From: Micromussa lordhowensis
Lineage: Eukaryota > Cnidaria > Anthozoa > Scleractinia > Lobophylliidae
Reading direction: 5' to 3'
Length of the DNA: 64,000 nt
Assembly: GCA_964020085.1 (NCBI GenBank)
Contig: OZ026608.1
Location: 21,113,812 to 21,177,811 of the forward strand
The notes under the pieces are model-generated. The model searched no databases, was not told the origin of the DNA, and saw nothing but the letters and a program-made list of their open reading frames with translations. Of the stretch, positions 1-12,600 are shown in pieces (position 1 is the stretch's first letter; each line of letters opens with the position of its first letter). The translations under genes were made by a program, and so were the position numbers.

Positions 1-1017
1 CCTCAGTCTGCATTTTACCCCCGGTCTGCAGTCTGCATTTTATACTGACCAGGGAAAGAGTACATGTAGGTTATCTGGAGGTGGGAACAGTCCAGGTAGG
101 CAATCTCTGCCGATCAAACAAAGAGAAATCTTAGTAACGACTGCCATGTGCCTGTTATCAAAGGGTGGGGGAGTGGGACAGGATGCTTGGTCTGAGCCCT
201 TTCCCTTGATAGCATGCAGTCACTGATTGATATGAAGTGCTTACATGCAGCTGCTTTTTCTCATTACAAGAAATTTTCTCAGATGGTGTTGAGTTATTTT
301 AAATTTTGCTAGCTATTATAGCCCTGAACTTGAAATAAGAAAAGTTGAAAAAAGAGCTTCAACTTCATTTGCAGCATAATGGCCTTCCTAATAAACTCCT
401 TCTGTAGTCCATTTTGTTTAGTTAAATCTTTAACTGAGACTATGTCACATAGATCACAATTAAAATAAATGTTGGGTTGGGCGGTCTTGACAAAATAAGT
501 CTAATGGACAGCAGAGATGCAGTGCCTAGTACATGATTAAATATGATATCTAGCTAGTCATTTCCTATTACATCTCCTCAGATTGAACAGAAATATTTTG
601 GCAAGCTAGTAGGGCAATTCAAAATACAACCAAAGTTTGATTCATATTCTCTGTTGCTTGTACTAGAGAGAACTACAACTTAACTGTTGGATATTGCCTC
701 GGAGTTGTTCTTGTGTCATGCATTATTTGTACAATACAAACTCGAGTTAAATAATAAATTATATGACTTTGCTGGAGTAAATTTTACTAAAGCAAATTGA
801 AAAAGTGCTGCATAGTTTGAATAGCTTGCCCATTTGAACAAACCCTAAAGTTCTTGTAAAATTCAGAATTTGACAGTGATTTAAGGCATGTAAGGCATCT
901 GTGAGGTGTGTACTATTTATAGAAAATTCTTTACTACAATTGCTATGTTTTTGAAACTGTGGTCCATTTAATAATATATTAATTTTGTTCAGAGTATACT
1001 ATAAAACAACATGAATA
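1..1017. other. No gene seen; 3' flank of MTAP
   Basis: AT-rich sequence downstream of the MTAP stop codon. The first 45 bases carry a short motif (CTGCAGTCTGCATTTTA) that recurs, in either orientation, near 4250-4320, 4540-4600 and 5030-5050, so it belongs to a dispersed repeat. No open frame with recognisable protein similarity was seen. Confidence 0.5.
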
Positions 1018-4000
1018 TCAACTGGCATGGTTTACAATGTTATTTGTGACAGCATCCTGTAAGGCAAGGACCAAAAAAGAAAGAAATCAGTGATTTATTT
1101 GAATTATGTGAACTAGCTACAGTTGAATCTCCAAATAAGCAAGCACCCAAACTGTCAAGCCTAGGTGGTCGCTTACAGGAGGTGGTCGCTTACAATATTG
1201 GGTCAAAATTTTACCTCAGTACCATATGGTAACCGCAGAGAATTCAAGAAAAAATATGGTACTTCCAATTGAGAAATTTCAGTCTCTTGTAACAGGAATG
1301 TAACAATGTTACAACACCTTATTATTCAATTTCTGCTCTATTTTCTGTCAAGTAGTTGCTTACAGGAGGTTGAAAACAAAAGAAAATTTCAAACTTTTAG
1401 CTCTGAAACTGGTTGCAGTCACTTAAGAGAGGTAGTCGCCCACAAGAGGTTTCAAATATAATGATTATGATTTGACTTGGAAATGTTTGGTATTTTGGAA
1501 AACTGGTCATTGAGGAGAGGTGGTCACTTACAAGAGGTGGTCGCAACCAGAGGCTCGACTGTAGCAGTATTATTGCTACTGCTGGTGGGACAGCAGCATT
1601 TTTGTCAGGTTAGTCCATGAGAATCAAGTATTAACAGCCAAGAAAATGATTGGAACTTGACTGAAATCCTGGATCACTGATTTTGAGTCCAAAGCGTAAC
1701 TAAATTAGATCATAAAGGTGAAATGACTTCACCATTTAACTTACAAAGCCAGGATTTTTCTGGACAGTTGCTTCACACCCCCAAAAGTAAACAGACTGTA
1801 AGTTGGCTGTGCATGTGAGTGTTAAAAGGACAATACAAAGTTCTCAAGTTTGATTAGTTCATTATGACCACTAGGTGGCCATAATTGTTCAACAAATCTA
1901 AGTTTCATTTCTTGACCTTGATAACCAGCAGCTTACTGGTGATTCTTTACAGAAACAACCCAAGGCACAAAGTAGTTTAGCATACCTGTCGTTCTTTAGT
2001 GATATCTCCCCATTCTTTGGAAGCAATACGTGGAATTGCAGCTAGTAAAAGAGTCTTCACATTTGCCACATTGGATTTAAAAATTGCCATCACTGATTCG
2101 ACACTCACCTACACCATGACAATACAAAAGACTCAATTTATAACAGTTAATAATTTTCTTTAATTTCATCATATCTGCTAGACAGAAGGAAAGATAGCTA
2201 TGACTTGATCGTTCTCTTAGTTCTCCACACAAGATCACCACCTTGTTAACAATCAGTGACAAAAAATATATTGTCAACCAAAGATCAATAAAGGTCAGCG
2301 TCCAACATCCAACTTGATGTAGCAAAAAATGAAACAACTTTAAAAGCAATATTAAAGTGCAGCAATCTGTAACGGTAATTGTAACATTATAAGTAAACAC
2401 AACTTCAAAACCTGAAATTTTACCGGATCATGGTCATCTCTCCAACAGTCATAGTCTGTAACCATAGCAATAGCAGCATAACAAAGTCCAGCTTCGTTAG
2501 CCAGGACAACTTCTGGAACGGCTGTCATATTGATGATGTCTCCTCCCCACAATTGAAACATTTTGCTTTCAGCTTTTGAAGAGAAGCGGGGTCCCTCAAC
2601 GACAACATTAGTTCCTGAACTGTGATGAGACAATTTTAGTCCTTTGGCAACTTCAATAAGAATCTGAAAAATTTAAAAATGATACACATATTATTTAATT
2701 TCTTTAGAACCACAACAACTGCATTGACAGTAGGTAACAAAAATAATGTGATTGTATTTATTAAAGAAACTATTTTTAAAAACAAAATAGAAACCTTTCT
2801 AGTATGAGGACAGTAAGGATCATGCATTGGAATATGACAAATTCCTGCTGGACTTCCTTCTTTACCATCGTAAAATGTAGATACTCTTTTAGTTGTTCGA
2901 TCAATAAACTGGTCAGGAATTACAAGATCACCAGGTTTATACTCTTCTTTTAAAGATCCACAGGCAGTGGTAACAACAACATGAGTGCAACCTTCTTCTT
3001 TTAGGGCATGAATGTTTGCACGGTAGTTGATGTCTGTCGGCATAATAGTGTGTTTTCTTCCATGCCTGTGAAAACATTAAAATGTCTAATGTAATATCAC
3101 ATGTTAGGGATCGTACACGGTGTAGGTAAAGCCACAACCAACTTACCATTAAATTATCAAAAGATTTAAAACACAATAACATAGGTCTTATATAAACTGA
3201 ACTGTGCACATGATTTCATACTTGTTTACAGATAATCTACATAACAGGTCTGCAAGATCATTGTGTTGTGTTTCTTTTGGGGGAGGGGGAAATTTAATAA
3301 GTCTTACTCTCACAGTGTCTCTCTCCACCCAGGAGTAAAGACTGGTATCAAGGGAGGTGGGGGCAGGGGATAATTAACCTTATGACAGACTTCAAATCCA
3401 TCCGGGGAATCGAAGAGTAAAAATACTCCTAGTTGCTACAAATACATGCGATTGTACAGAAAGAAGGGGATGTTATCTTCAAATTAATAATAACTTTATT
3501 AACAGTTGTCAAATCTACTGACCTTGGCATCAACACACATTCCACCCCAGCTATTTTACCAAGAAACAAGGAATCTGATGGCTAAAATATCAAGTTATTA
3601 TTCAACATTAAATAGGGCACCTGCCGGAATGCAAGGCAACTGAATTGTTAAAACTACTATAATTCTAAATTTTGTTTTAATAAATTAGTAAATAAACTTT
3701 TAGATTTAGAATAATGTGGAGATGATAAATATTGATGTCCAACGGTTGTACATGTTGTGGTTAAAACAAAATACCTCTCCATAGGGTGTTAAAACACATT
3801 TTTCTATCCGTTCTTTAAAAATGTCAGGATCATTCATTCCACTGCCACCAATAATTCCAATCTGTCAAGCCAACATCAAATTAATTGTCAATACAGCAAT
3901 TATTTTCTACTGTGTTGTTCTAGAAAATGCCCATACCCCTCCCATAGAGGGTTGTTTGGTTTGAACCCCACACCCCTCTCTCACTTGAAAAGTCCAAGTT

Positions 4001-5343
4001 TTGGTTCAAATTAACTCTTTCCTTAAAAAAATTGGCTGACCTCCTCTCTCTTGGAATTTCCAATAGCCCCACTTGAGGCAAGTATGGGTACATATCATTT
4101 AATAGAAAGGATCAAATTGGCCTCCTAATCCACCACATTTTGCTGAGCATTTAAGCAAATGAGTATTGAGGAACAAAGCAGAATTGATAAAGTTACATGG
4201 GAGCAGGGATAAGGAGTCAAACAGAGTTAAAATGAAGACTGTGGACTGCAAACCAGGGAAAAATGTAAGCTGAGAGTAAACTGCAGACTGCAGATAAAGG
4301 GTAAACTGCAGACTGCACACTACAGGCTTTTTAAGTATTTTATAATGTTATTTCCATTACCGAGCGGCCAGTGCTCACCGTAAACAGAGTTATTCACGCT
4401 AATTGGAGTGAAAATCTGCACTCTGGTCAGCCAGAGCACTCATGTCTCCAGTTAGCCTGAATATCACTCCAGTTAGCCTGTTTATGGCTAGCTCTCAATG
4501 ATGGAAATGATAATAGAAATGGTGATGATTCCGTTAAAACGTCAGTCTGCAGTCTGCATTTTACCCTTAGTCTGCATTTTCCTGGTCTGCAGTCTGCAGT
4601 CTTCACCTGGGAGGGTTCTCCCTAAAAAAACTGGGTCGGGGGTATCTGTGCAACTTGCTTCCCAAAACTCTTACAGTATTTATGACCAAAATCTACAATT
4701 TGTGCTACCCTATTTATAACCTGACCAAACATTTGATACCCTTTTTATGACCTGAAGCAGTTCCCATAAACATAATTTGTGAAGGGCTTTTGTTGATGGT
4801 CTTTAATATTGATGATGACAAAAAAAAGTAGGTTAATTTCCTCTGAAAAAGCATACGCAATTCAAGACTACAGTGCAAAAACCATGCCCTATTTAAGACC
4901 AAAATGGCCAAAATCGATACCCTATTTATGACCAAAAACGGCTGAAAAACCATACCCTTTGGGGCCACACAATATTATACCTATATAGCCCATATAACAG
5001 AGTACCTCCTCTCCCCCTCCCACCCAGAAGTCCGCAGTCTGCGTTTTACAATGACCGGTAGCGCGTACAGAAGAACCGATACTAAAGACCCAACAGTGAG
5101 GTACAACAGCTAAACAAAGGCTGGTAAAGAAAGGAAGGACAATGGTAACTGCCGTTATTATTCCCTCAGTGTACCGGCACACCAGCAGACAATCTGAATC
5201 ACCCCATTGCAAGTTGTTAAAACTATGAATAAGAGCGTGATCCTGGGGCCAATCTCGTTTCGATTGGCAAATGTTGTTATTTTACAGGAACAAATAACGC
5301 AAGAGATAACTTTTTCTTGAGACTGTACCTTAACCTTTGCCAT
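1018..5343 (-). CDS. MTAP: S-methyl-5'-thioadenosine phosphorylase (7 exons)
   Basis: Cytosolic/nuclear purine-salvage enzyme. It splits 5'-methylthioadenosine, a polyamine-synthesis by-product, with phosphate into adenine and 5-methylthioribose-1-phosphate. Minus-strand coding exons: 5329-5343 (MAKVK), 3775-3861, 3523-3581, 2795-3065, 2424-2663, 1986-2108 and 1018-1056. All junctions keep frame and use GT-AG, giving about 277 residues (human about 283). Visible family motifs: the N-terminal phosphate loop [56 protein letters not shown], and [10 protein letters not shown] followed by TDYDCW near the nucleoside site. The last exon (12 codons then TGA) is less certain: it was chosen for a strong pyrimidine-rich acceptor and matching phase, not for sequence conservation. 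The start codon lies 116 bp from that of divergent SGSH, implying a shared promoter. Confidence 0.93.
1140..1562. repeat. Dispersed repeat with 'ggtggtcgcttac' motifs
   Basis: At least six close variants of the motif GGTGGTCGCTTACAGGA occur between about 1165 and 1550 (for example near 1165, 1182, 1348, 1425, 1513 and 1535). The block ends at a sequence reading CAACCAGAGGCTCGACTGTA. It looks like an old multi-copy element. No open frame is associated with it. Confidence 0.5.
4240..4985. repeat. Dispersed repeats in MTAP intron 1
   Basis: Inverted copies of the CTGCAGTCTGCATTTTAC motif lie at about 4250-4320 and 4540-4600, bracketing a hairpin-rich core. Beyond them (4705-4970) is a second motif, variants of ACCCTATTTATGACCAAAA, repeated four or five times. 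Both look like old non-coding repeats inside the long first intron of MTAP. Confidence 0.45.
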
Positions 5344-5459
5344 TATTTTTATCACTTGCTCTTACTGTACACGTAACCAATCTTGACCATCAACTGCAAG
5401 GCGCCCCACACGAAGTGCGCGAAGGAGCCTGGATCCATTATAGAAAGAAAACAATCAAG
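5344..5459. promoter_or_regulatory. Bidirectional MTAP/SGSH promoter region
   Basis: The 116 bp between the two divergent start codons must hold both 5' leaders and at least the core promoters. The sequence is richer in G+C than its surroundings (5398-5435) and shows no convincing TATA box for either gene. Assignment as a shared promoter is inferred from geometry. Confidence 0.5.
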
Positions 5460-8400
5460 ATGGCAGGGCAGCAGTTCTGTTTATTTGTTGTAATTTTCAC
5501 GATATTTACGGTTTGGAGCGCTGCGAAAGCTACTTTGAATAAGAGAAAAAATGTGTTGGTCATTATCGGAGACGATGCAGGTTTTGAAACACAGGTGTAC
5601 AACAACATGGTTTGCAAAACTCCCAACATAAACGCCTTAGCAAAACGCAGTGTCATATTCAGGAACGCCTTTACTTCAGTGAGCAGTTGTTCCCCAAGCC
5701 GCTCAGCCATATTGACAGGTGAAATTTTAAATCCGTTTTGCAACTCTGATGTATAACAATCAAAGATCAATTATTTTATGGAGTTTACACACAGAGTGTC
5801 TATTCCACGTAAGTAATTTGCTTTAATTTATTTTAAGTATCCTGATCTAAATATGAATAATTAGTTAAATTAATTAAATACATAAAATTTGTTAAAATAA
5901 TTAATGATTTGAATAAGTTCAATTAATTATTAAATTTTACTCTATGAAAATATCTGAAATAGTCTAAAAATTATACTTGTCTTTAGGCGAGTGCAAATAT
6001 GAAACTACGATAAATTTTCAAATATCACAAATAGATTTGTGCTTTCATTATTACTCATTTATTGTATGACTGGAAAAACTGCAAATGCGCATGTAGTTAT
6101 TTGTACTGCAATGCAAATTAAAAATTAACAATAAATTAGCCTACACTCCGCTAATCACAAAAAGGTAATTTCACTAGAATGATTAGGAAAGGTTTAAAGA
6201 GTGTTTCAAATTGGTCTTTGAGACTTTCTTTGACAGCTAGAGCAAAAATAAAATGAATGAAGTCTGCTCATGGCTTTCGATTAGGGTCGCAACCAGTAGC
6301 ACCTGTTATGGCTAAGCATGCTTGATGGGCCGCAGTGAACTTGCCTGTAATTGATACAATTCACTCATAAAGTAACAAATGTGTTATGGGTGTGAAATCA
6401 AGGCTACAGATATCTTGAATATGTTGTAGAGAAACCAGTAGCCTGGCATTTATCAGGGCTGTGCTCTAGAAGTGCCTGGGTGCCACAGGCAACTAACCTT
6501 GCCCTTATGCAACTGGAAAAACTTACTTTTTTATATAAGGTTAAGTGGCCAACTGAATAAATACATTAGTCACTAAAAACAAACAAGTCCTTCCACTAAT
6601 ATTGATTTTCAGGAAAATGAGCATGTGCTCTCTAATAAGCAACTGAAATGAAATCTATAATAGTTGTATCAAAACTCTTATTTGATATTGATGATTTGAA
6701 AATACTGGATACCCATAGTACAATAGCTGCACCAGTTTTGTAAATAGCTGGTGGTTTGTACTGGTTTAGTATATTTTAACACCCATTGAAAGCAAGTTTC
6801 CTAACAAATATATTATTCACTTGTAATGGGTGATTCCAGAACAATATCCATACCTGTACCATGGGCAGCTTTTTGGAATTCTGTGGGCAAGGGGGATTCA
6901 ATGTTACATGTAAATGAAGTTTAACATGTTGACTGTGTATTTCATAGTCTCTTTGGCAACAAATAATTTTTATCTTTCTATTTGTCAAGGCCTTCCTCAG
7001 CATCAGAATGGTATGTATGGCCTTCACCATGCTGTTCATCACTTTAATTCATTTGATGCAGTCAGAAGCCTACCTTTGCTCTTACAGAAATCAAACGTAC
7101 GAACTGGAATCATTGGAAAAAAGCATGTTGGGCCTGAAATGGTAAATATTTATCAAATGAACTGGGCTTCCATTAAGTGCCATATCCTATAACATTTGTT
7201 TATGGCTAAGTATGTTTGATTGGACATGATATTAAGTGTACTTACCAGTAGATTGGTTTTAATTTAGCAACCAAGCAGTAGTTATTGCAAGTGTGACTAT
7301 CAAGCCAACAGGCGATTCAAAACTTAATGGCTGCCCCATTGAACTTTGAAATCTTGATAAACAGCTCAACTTGCATGTTCTCTTAAACTGTGATGCTCTT
7401 TCATATAGTGTATCGTGATAGCTTTCTTTGTCATTTCTCAAGTGAGGTAATCACATAACGCTGATGGTTTGATTGTTTTACATTGCAAAAAAAAGTGTTT
7501 TGCCTGTATTAAAATAAAATAGATTGATTCATAGACATAGGCAATATGCATTATTTTTTTGTGGTTGAGAGTTGGAATGTTAGGCCCCATATTTAGTTAA
7601 TATGTGTCTCTTTGTGGGTATGTTGCAGTTTAAATTTAGTTTTGGTCTTAAAAATAACATTCAAGTAATTTGCAAACCACAAGAATTTAGAAAGAAGATA
7701 CTTCTAACCAATTATACATATCGTGCTTATAATTCCTCCTTAGGGCAATGTAATTCCATTTCTGTAAAATCTCTTTTTATCTAAATTGCTGTAAATCTCA
7801 TTCTTATTTCTTTTTTATAGGTTTATCCATTTGAATTTTCGTACACAGAACATCATCATTCTATTCTTCAAGTGGGACGTAACATAACTTACATGAGAGA
7901 ATTGACTCATAAGTTTTTTCAAGGATCACAGAATGACTCACGGCCGTTCTTTTTGTACATTGGTTTCCATGACCCACATCGGTGTGGACATACCCATCCT
8001 GAATATGGTAAGCCAAAATTTAAGCTGGCTTATTTACTCTCGAGCTAATTCTAATTAAGCAATTGGCTTCACAGTAAAACTAAGCTGACCTTTACCTGGT
8101 TGGTAACTTATTTAGTATGTGTCGAGTATAACAAAACAATTCATACTGATTTGCGTGTACGTTATGTTCAAACATAATTTTGTGGTTTAGCTTTGTGCAT
8201 TAAATTTAAAATCCAGTTTTTTATTCTTGGTTTTTCATTGTGCAGGAAATTTTTGTGAAAAATTTGGAAATGGTGACCCAGGTATGGGTCTGATACCTGA
8301 CTGGAAACCAGTGCACTACTCCCCTGATGAGGTGATCGTTCCATATTTTGTACAAGACACTCCTGTGGCACGGCAGGACATCGCTTCTCAGTACACAACA

Positions 8401-9201
8401 ATCAGCCGCCTTGATCAAGGCATAGGGCTCATCCTAGAGGAACTTCGCCGTGCAGGTTTTGAAGAAAACACATTGGTTATTTATAGTTCTGATAATGGTA
8501 TTCCCTTCCCCACGGGTCGAACAAACCTCCTTGATCCTGGTATGGCAGAACCCTACCTTGTTTCATCCCCTTATGCCCGTGAACGTTGGGGCCAGTTTAG
8601 TGATGCTGTGGTGAGCCTACTGGATATAGCGCCTACTGTATTGGATTGGTTTGGAATTGATTACCCCACTTACAAGCTGTTTGGACCCAACAATGTGCAA
8701 CTGACAGGAAAGTCTGTATTATCAGTATTACATCAGGAACCACAGTCAGGATGGGATACTGCTTTTGCCAGTCACAACTTACATGAAGTGACAATGTATT
8801 ATCCAATGAGGGTTATTCGTAATACTTCTTTCAAACTGATATACAACCTCAACTACAAAATGCCATTTCCCATAGATCAAGACTTCTTTGTATCACCCAC
8901 TTATCAGGACCTATTGAACCGAACCCAAGAAGGGAGACCCACTGGGTGGTTTCGCACACTGGATCAGTATTATTATCGAGCTGAGTGGGAACTTTATGAC
9001 TTGAAGACTGATCCTGAGGAGCTGACAAACCTGTTTGGTAAACCTGCTTATAAGGATGTGTTTAATGAATTGCATGGTAAGCTAAGGGCTTGGCAAAATC
9101 TTACAAATGACCCATGGATTTGCTCACCTGGTAATGTGCTTGAACAAAAGGGAAGGTTTCCTCCTGCAGGTGTGTGTTTGTCAATGCACAATGGTGTTTA
9201 A
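5460..9201 (+). CDS. SGSH: N-sulfoglucosamine sulfohydrolase (sulfamidase), 4 exons
   Basis: Lysosomal sulfatase-family enzyme that removes N-linked sulfate from glucosamine ends of heparan sulfate. Coding exons: 5460-5718, 6990-7141, 7821-8007 and 8246-9201. All have GT-AG borders and consistent phase (1, 0, 1), giving 517 residues against about 502 in human. The N-terminus (residues about 6-22) is hydrophobic, as in a secretory signal peptide. Metal-binding aspartates sit in [10 protein letters not shown]. The sulfatase signature [11 protein letters not shown] supplies the cysteine that is normally converted to formylglycine. Later come [18 protein letters not shown] and SDNGIPFP, all typical of the family. 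Several N-glycosylation sequons are present (for example RNIT, RNTS, NRTQ). The ATG follows a G+C-rich leader and is the first in frame. No breaks or missing key residues were seen. Confidence 0.95.
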
Positions 9202-12200
9202 TTATGAAAGTTGGTAAATTCTTGGGTGAAAGGTTTTTAATTCTAGTAGTGTATTAAGAGATCTTAGTTTTAATTATTTTTATCATAGCTTGAAAAGTAA
9301 AGTTTAAAGTAACTTGGTAAATGGTACTCAATATGCTATTTTTCTATGGACAAAGAAGGACCTTTATAACTCCAAAAGCACAGTGCAGTGTGTAATTTTT
9401 CTCATTGATCAGCCTGATTTCCTGAGTATTTTACTGTAGTTGTTTAACTGCCAAAGAAAGATCACCCTTAAATTCCCTCTTCATTAAACATCAGAACATT
9501 AGCAAAGGAGACTTGTATGACAAGGTGATGAGAAATTGAATCATCAATTAAAGGCACTGTACTACCAAATTCTCAAAATCTTAAAAAAGGGCTAAGTCTG
9601 CAGAGGGCTCTCCAAGGAAGATTTGTTGTTTTCTTGTCTCACAAGTCCTGACTTCCAGTTAGTCAAATTGTCTGTATGTATTGATGATTTAACTCACTCT
9701 GGGTGTAAATAGGGTGTGTTGATACTGTCTGAATGTCTGAAAGTCTTTATTGAAGCAGCTACTGTTCAGCGTTTCTGGGTTCAGGTTCTTATTGAAAGGG
9801 TGTCTTTTTCTTGAAAATTCACATTTTTACCCAGATGAAGACGATGCATCCAGAACAATACTGTGAGGGCTATAACTGAATTCCAAAATGTATTACCGCA
9901 CCTTTCAATAACATGCGGACTCTAAAATTCAAAGCTCAACCAACAAATGCGTTTTCCGCTACTGTCAATCAAATTTTTGGCAGCTCCTCCCAGCTTTCAC
10001 ATATTGCCAAGCACTGTTTCGTTATCTGAACTGTGGTCAGTGATTTCATTACCACATGCTCAGAAGTAGTCGGAAGCTGGGAGGAGCTGCCCAACATTTT
10101 TTGGATTGACGGTAGCAAAAAACGCATTATTTTGTTGATTGAGCTTTGAATTTTAGAGTCTGCATGTTACTGGAAAGTGCAGTAAGCTGTTGGTTTAATA
10201 ACTTTAATTTGAGATGTCAGTTTTCAGGGTGAGGAATTTTGGGGATATCATTTTATAAGTAACAGTTTTTAACTAAGTATTCTATCTGTGAGGCATATTT
10301 TATGGTAAGTTGTCAGATTCTTTTAGCACATATGGTGATGTTTGTTGTACTGCTCCTTTCTTCGTTAACCTCTGAAAATTAAAGAAAATGAAATTAAAAT
10401 GTTACTCAGTCAGTAAGCAATTCATTTATCAAATCAAGTGAATAACATGTGTGCTTATTCTGATGTAAACATGAACATCAAACATCAACTCAAAGTTTGC
10501 ACAGCTTACATTGAATTCAAGTTCTCCCATTCTGGGAGTGTCCTGATCCTTTTGAAAGTACAATTTATGATAAAAACCATAACCATGAAAGCATTTACTC
10601 TTTAGCCTCAAGCAGATTACATGTACCGGTAGTAGGCAACTAAGATTGAAAAAGAATATTCATATGAACCTTGGCTTTCTAGTTTTCAATCCTAAATTTT
10701 ACTGGGCAGGGGCAGTTTTTCTTATCTCCTGCAAAACACTACAAACCCTTGACACACCTATGGGAGAGAAACTGAAAAATACCTACATCACCCTGCCCGT
10801 CGTTTTGGATGACACAAGAATTGCTTGCATTGGTTTTCAGATGAAAACAACATCCAATGGGGGTAGGGTGGGTGGGGGTTGGGTGGTGACTAAAATGTGG
10901 TTTGATTTAAGTTGTAGTATCCTGTGTAATTGAAACATTAATGAACCTCCGTCAACAGTTTTGTCCTGGGTTCTAGAAGCAGGCTCAACTTTGTACATCA
11001 CAAGAGAGACAATACTATTTATTTTCATTGAGATATGAACAGTCACATTTGTCTGCTCAGTTTCCTTACTCATTGCAAACTCTTGGCAAAAGAATAATGC
11101 ACAAAAAAACACTACATTGATTCTACATTCTCTCTAGGATAAAGAACAGAAAACTTGATTCTTCAAGAAACAATAAAAAAACATGTTGAAAAAGCTGCAA
11201 GGAGAATGTTGATGATGTTAATCAATCTAGAAAGTTGACAACTTCAAGGCATTCTGTTTCTTCCTGCATTAATAACCTGAAGGTCAGATCCTAATTAATG
11301 ACACAGAGGAATATTTCTGGACGTGCACTCTACAGACTGATTGACAGATTGATTTCAGATCAATTGATGGGAAATTTCATGGCTCTAGGAATGACCAAAC
11401 AATACCATTAACCTGCTGTAAGGATAAAATATACATATAGAATGCATTTATTGGTGTTCTGTATGTCAAAAGTTAATAGTTCCTGAGTAAACAGCACCCT
11501 CCCACATGCTTTTAGCCAAATGGTGTTTATGTTTTCAGTTGCCATCTTGGCAGCATCAGAGTTACGGCTACGGAAATCGGGTCTGTTTTGCGCAAGTGTG
11601 TCTCTTCCCCTGCATTAACACCCCCTTGTAGAATTGAGCATTGATACCCCAAGCAAGTTTAGATATAACCCCAGGTGATTTACTAAAAACAGTACTAAAA
11701 CGTCCTAAGCCATGGATATGGGTAATTATTTAATTATGTTCTGACACAAGCTAAGTGGATTCCCAGTAAAGGCTCTTAGGAAATTTTTCTTTGTTTACAA
11801 ATATCCCAGGGAGGAAATTATACACCAGAGGTACTATTTTTTCAATTACTTCCTCTGAGGATAAAATGGAATGATCCTTTGATTGAAAAGCCTTTCATTA
11901 TCAGAAGATGGCACTGATGATCTTTAACATGCTTGTTCACTTACTACAAGAGGCTAGTAATATTTTCCTTGTCCAGGTTACCTAAAATTTTATCCTCAAA
12001 AGTAATCTTTTACTCTGCCATGTACCCTTTTAGAAAATTTATATAAAGCTTTGCTTCCCAAGTATACATGTATTCCCTTCTTTTGATTCAAAGGTTTGCA
12101 ATTTTTTAACATGAGAGTTTGATTACCTTAAAGTGATGATGCTATTCCAAACACAACAAAATGTACTAGGTTCCTTTCAGATCTAACTCAATATTTGACA

Positions 12201-12600
12201 GCTTTATTTGCAGCTGTCATTGCCTTTAATGTCAACACTGATCCAAATAAAATGACAATTCACAGGAAAACACCATTCTGCTTCAATACTTGTCTACCTT
12301 TCTTTGACAGCAAGAAAAAAATGGCCAGAATCAACATGGAAATTGTGTAGAAACCAAAAGAACATTAGATGCAGTTCTAATCTCTGGCTATCAGTTCAGT
12401 AAAGTGCATATATCCACAATGGAAATCAATATATATACTATGTAGGGCACACAAAGAATATGTCAATAACCTTACAATGCAAATGTGTCCTTATCTTAAC
12501 TGTAAGGCTTATAAAATATCTTTCACATAAAGCAGCATAGCAAAGAAAAACATTTAAAGTCAATGTAAGAACTAGCAATCGAAGAGTGGAACATTGAAAA
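9202..12600. other. Gene-poor stretch; no coding signal
   Basis: AT-rich DNA downstream of SGSH. Apart from the inverted-repeat element at 9893-10185, no family-like protein or RNA gene was recognised. Short open frames here lack conserved motifs. Confidence 0.5.
9893..10185. mobile_element. Foldback MITE, about 290 bp
   Basis: The two ends are imperfect inverted repeats about 100 bp long. The left end TTACCGCACCTTTCAATAAC matches the reverse complement of the right end (TTACTGCACTTTCCAGTAAC). Inner arms around AGCTCCTCCCAGCTT and AAGCTGGGAGGAGCT also pair. It has no coding capacity and the superfamily is unclear. Confidence 0.7.
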
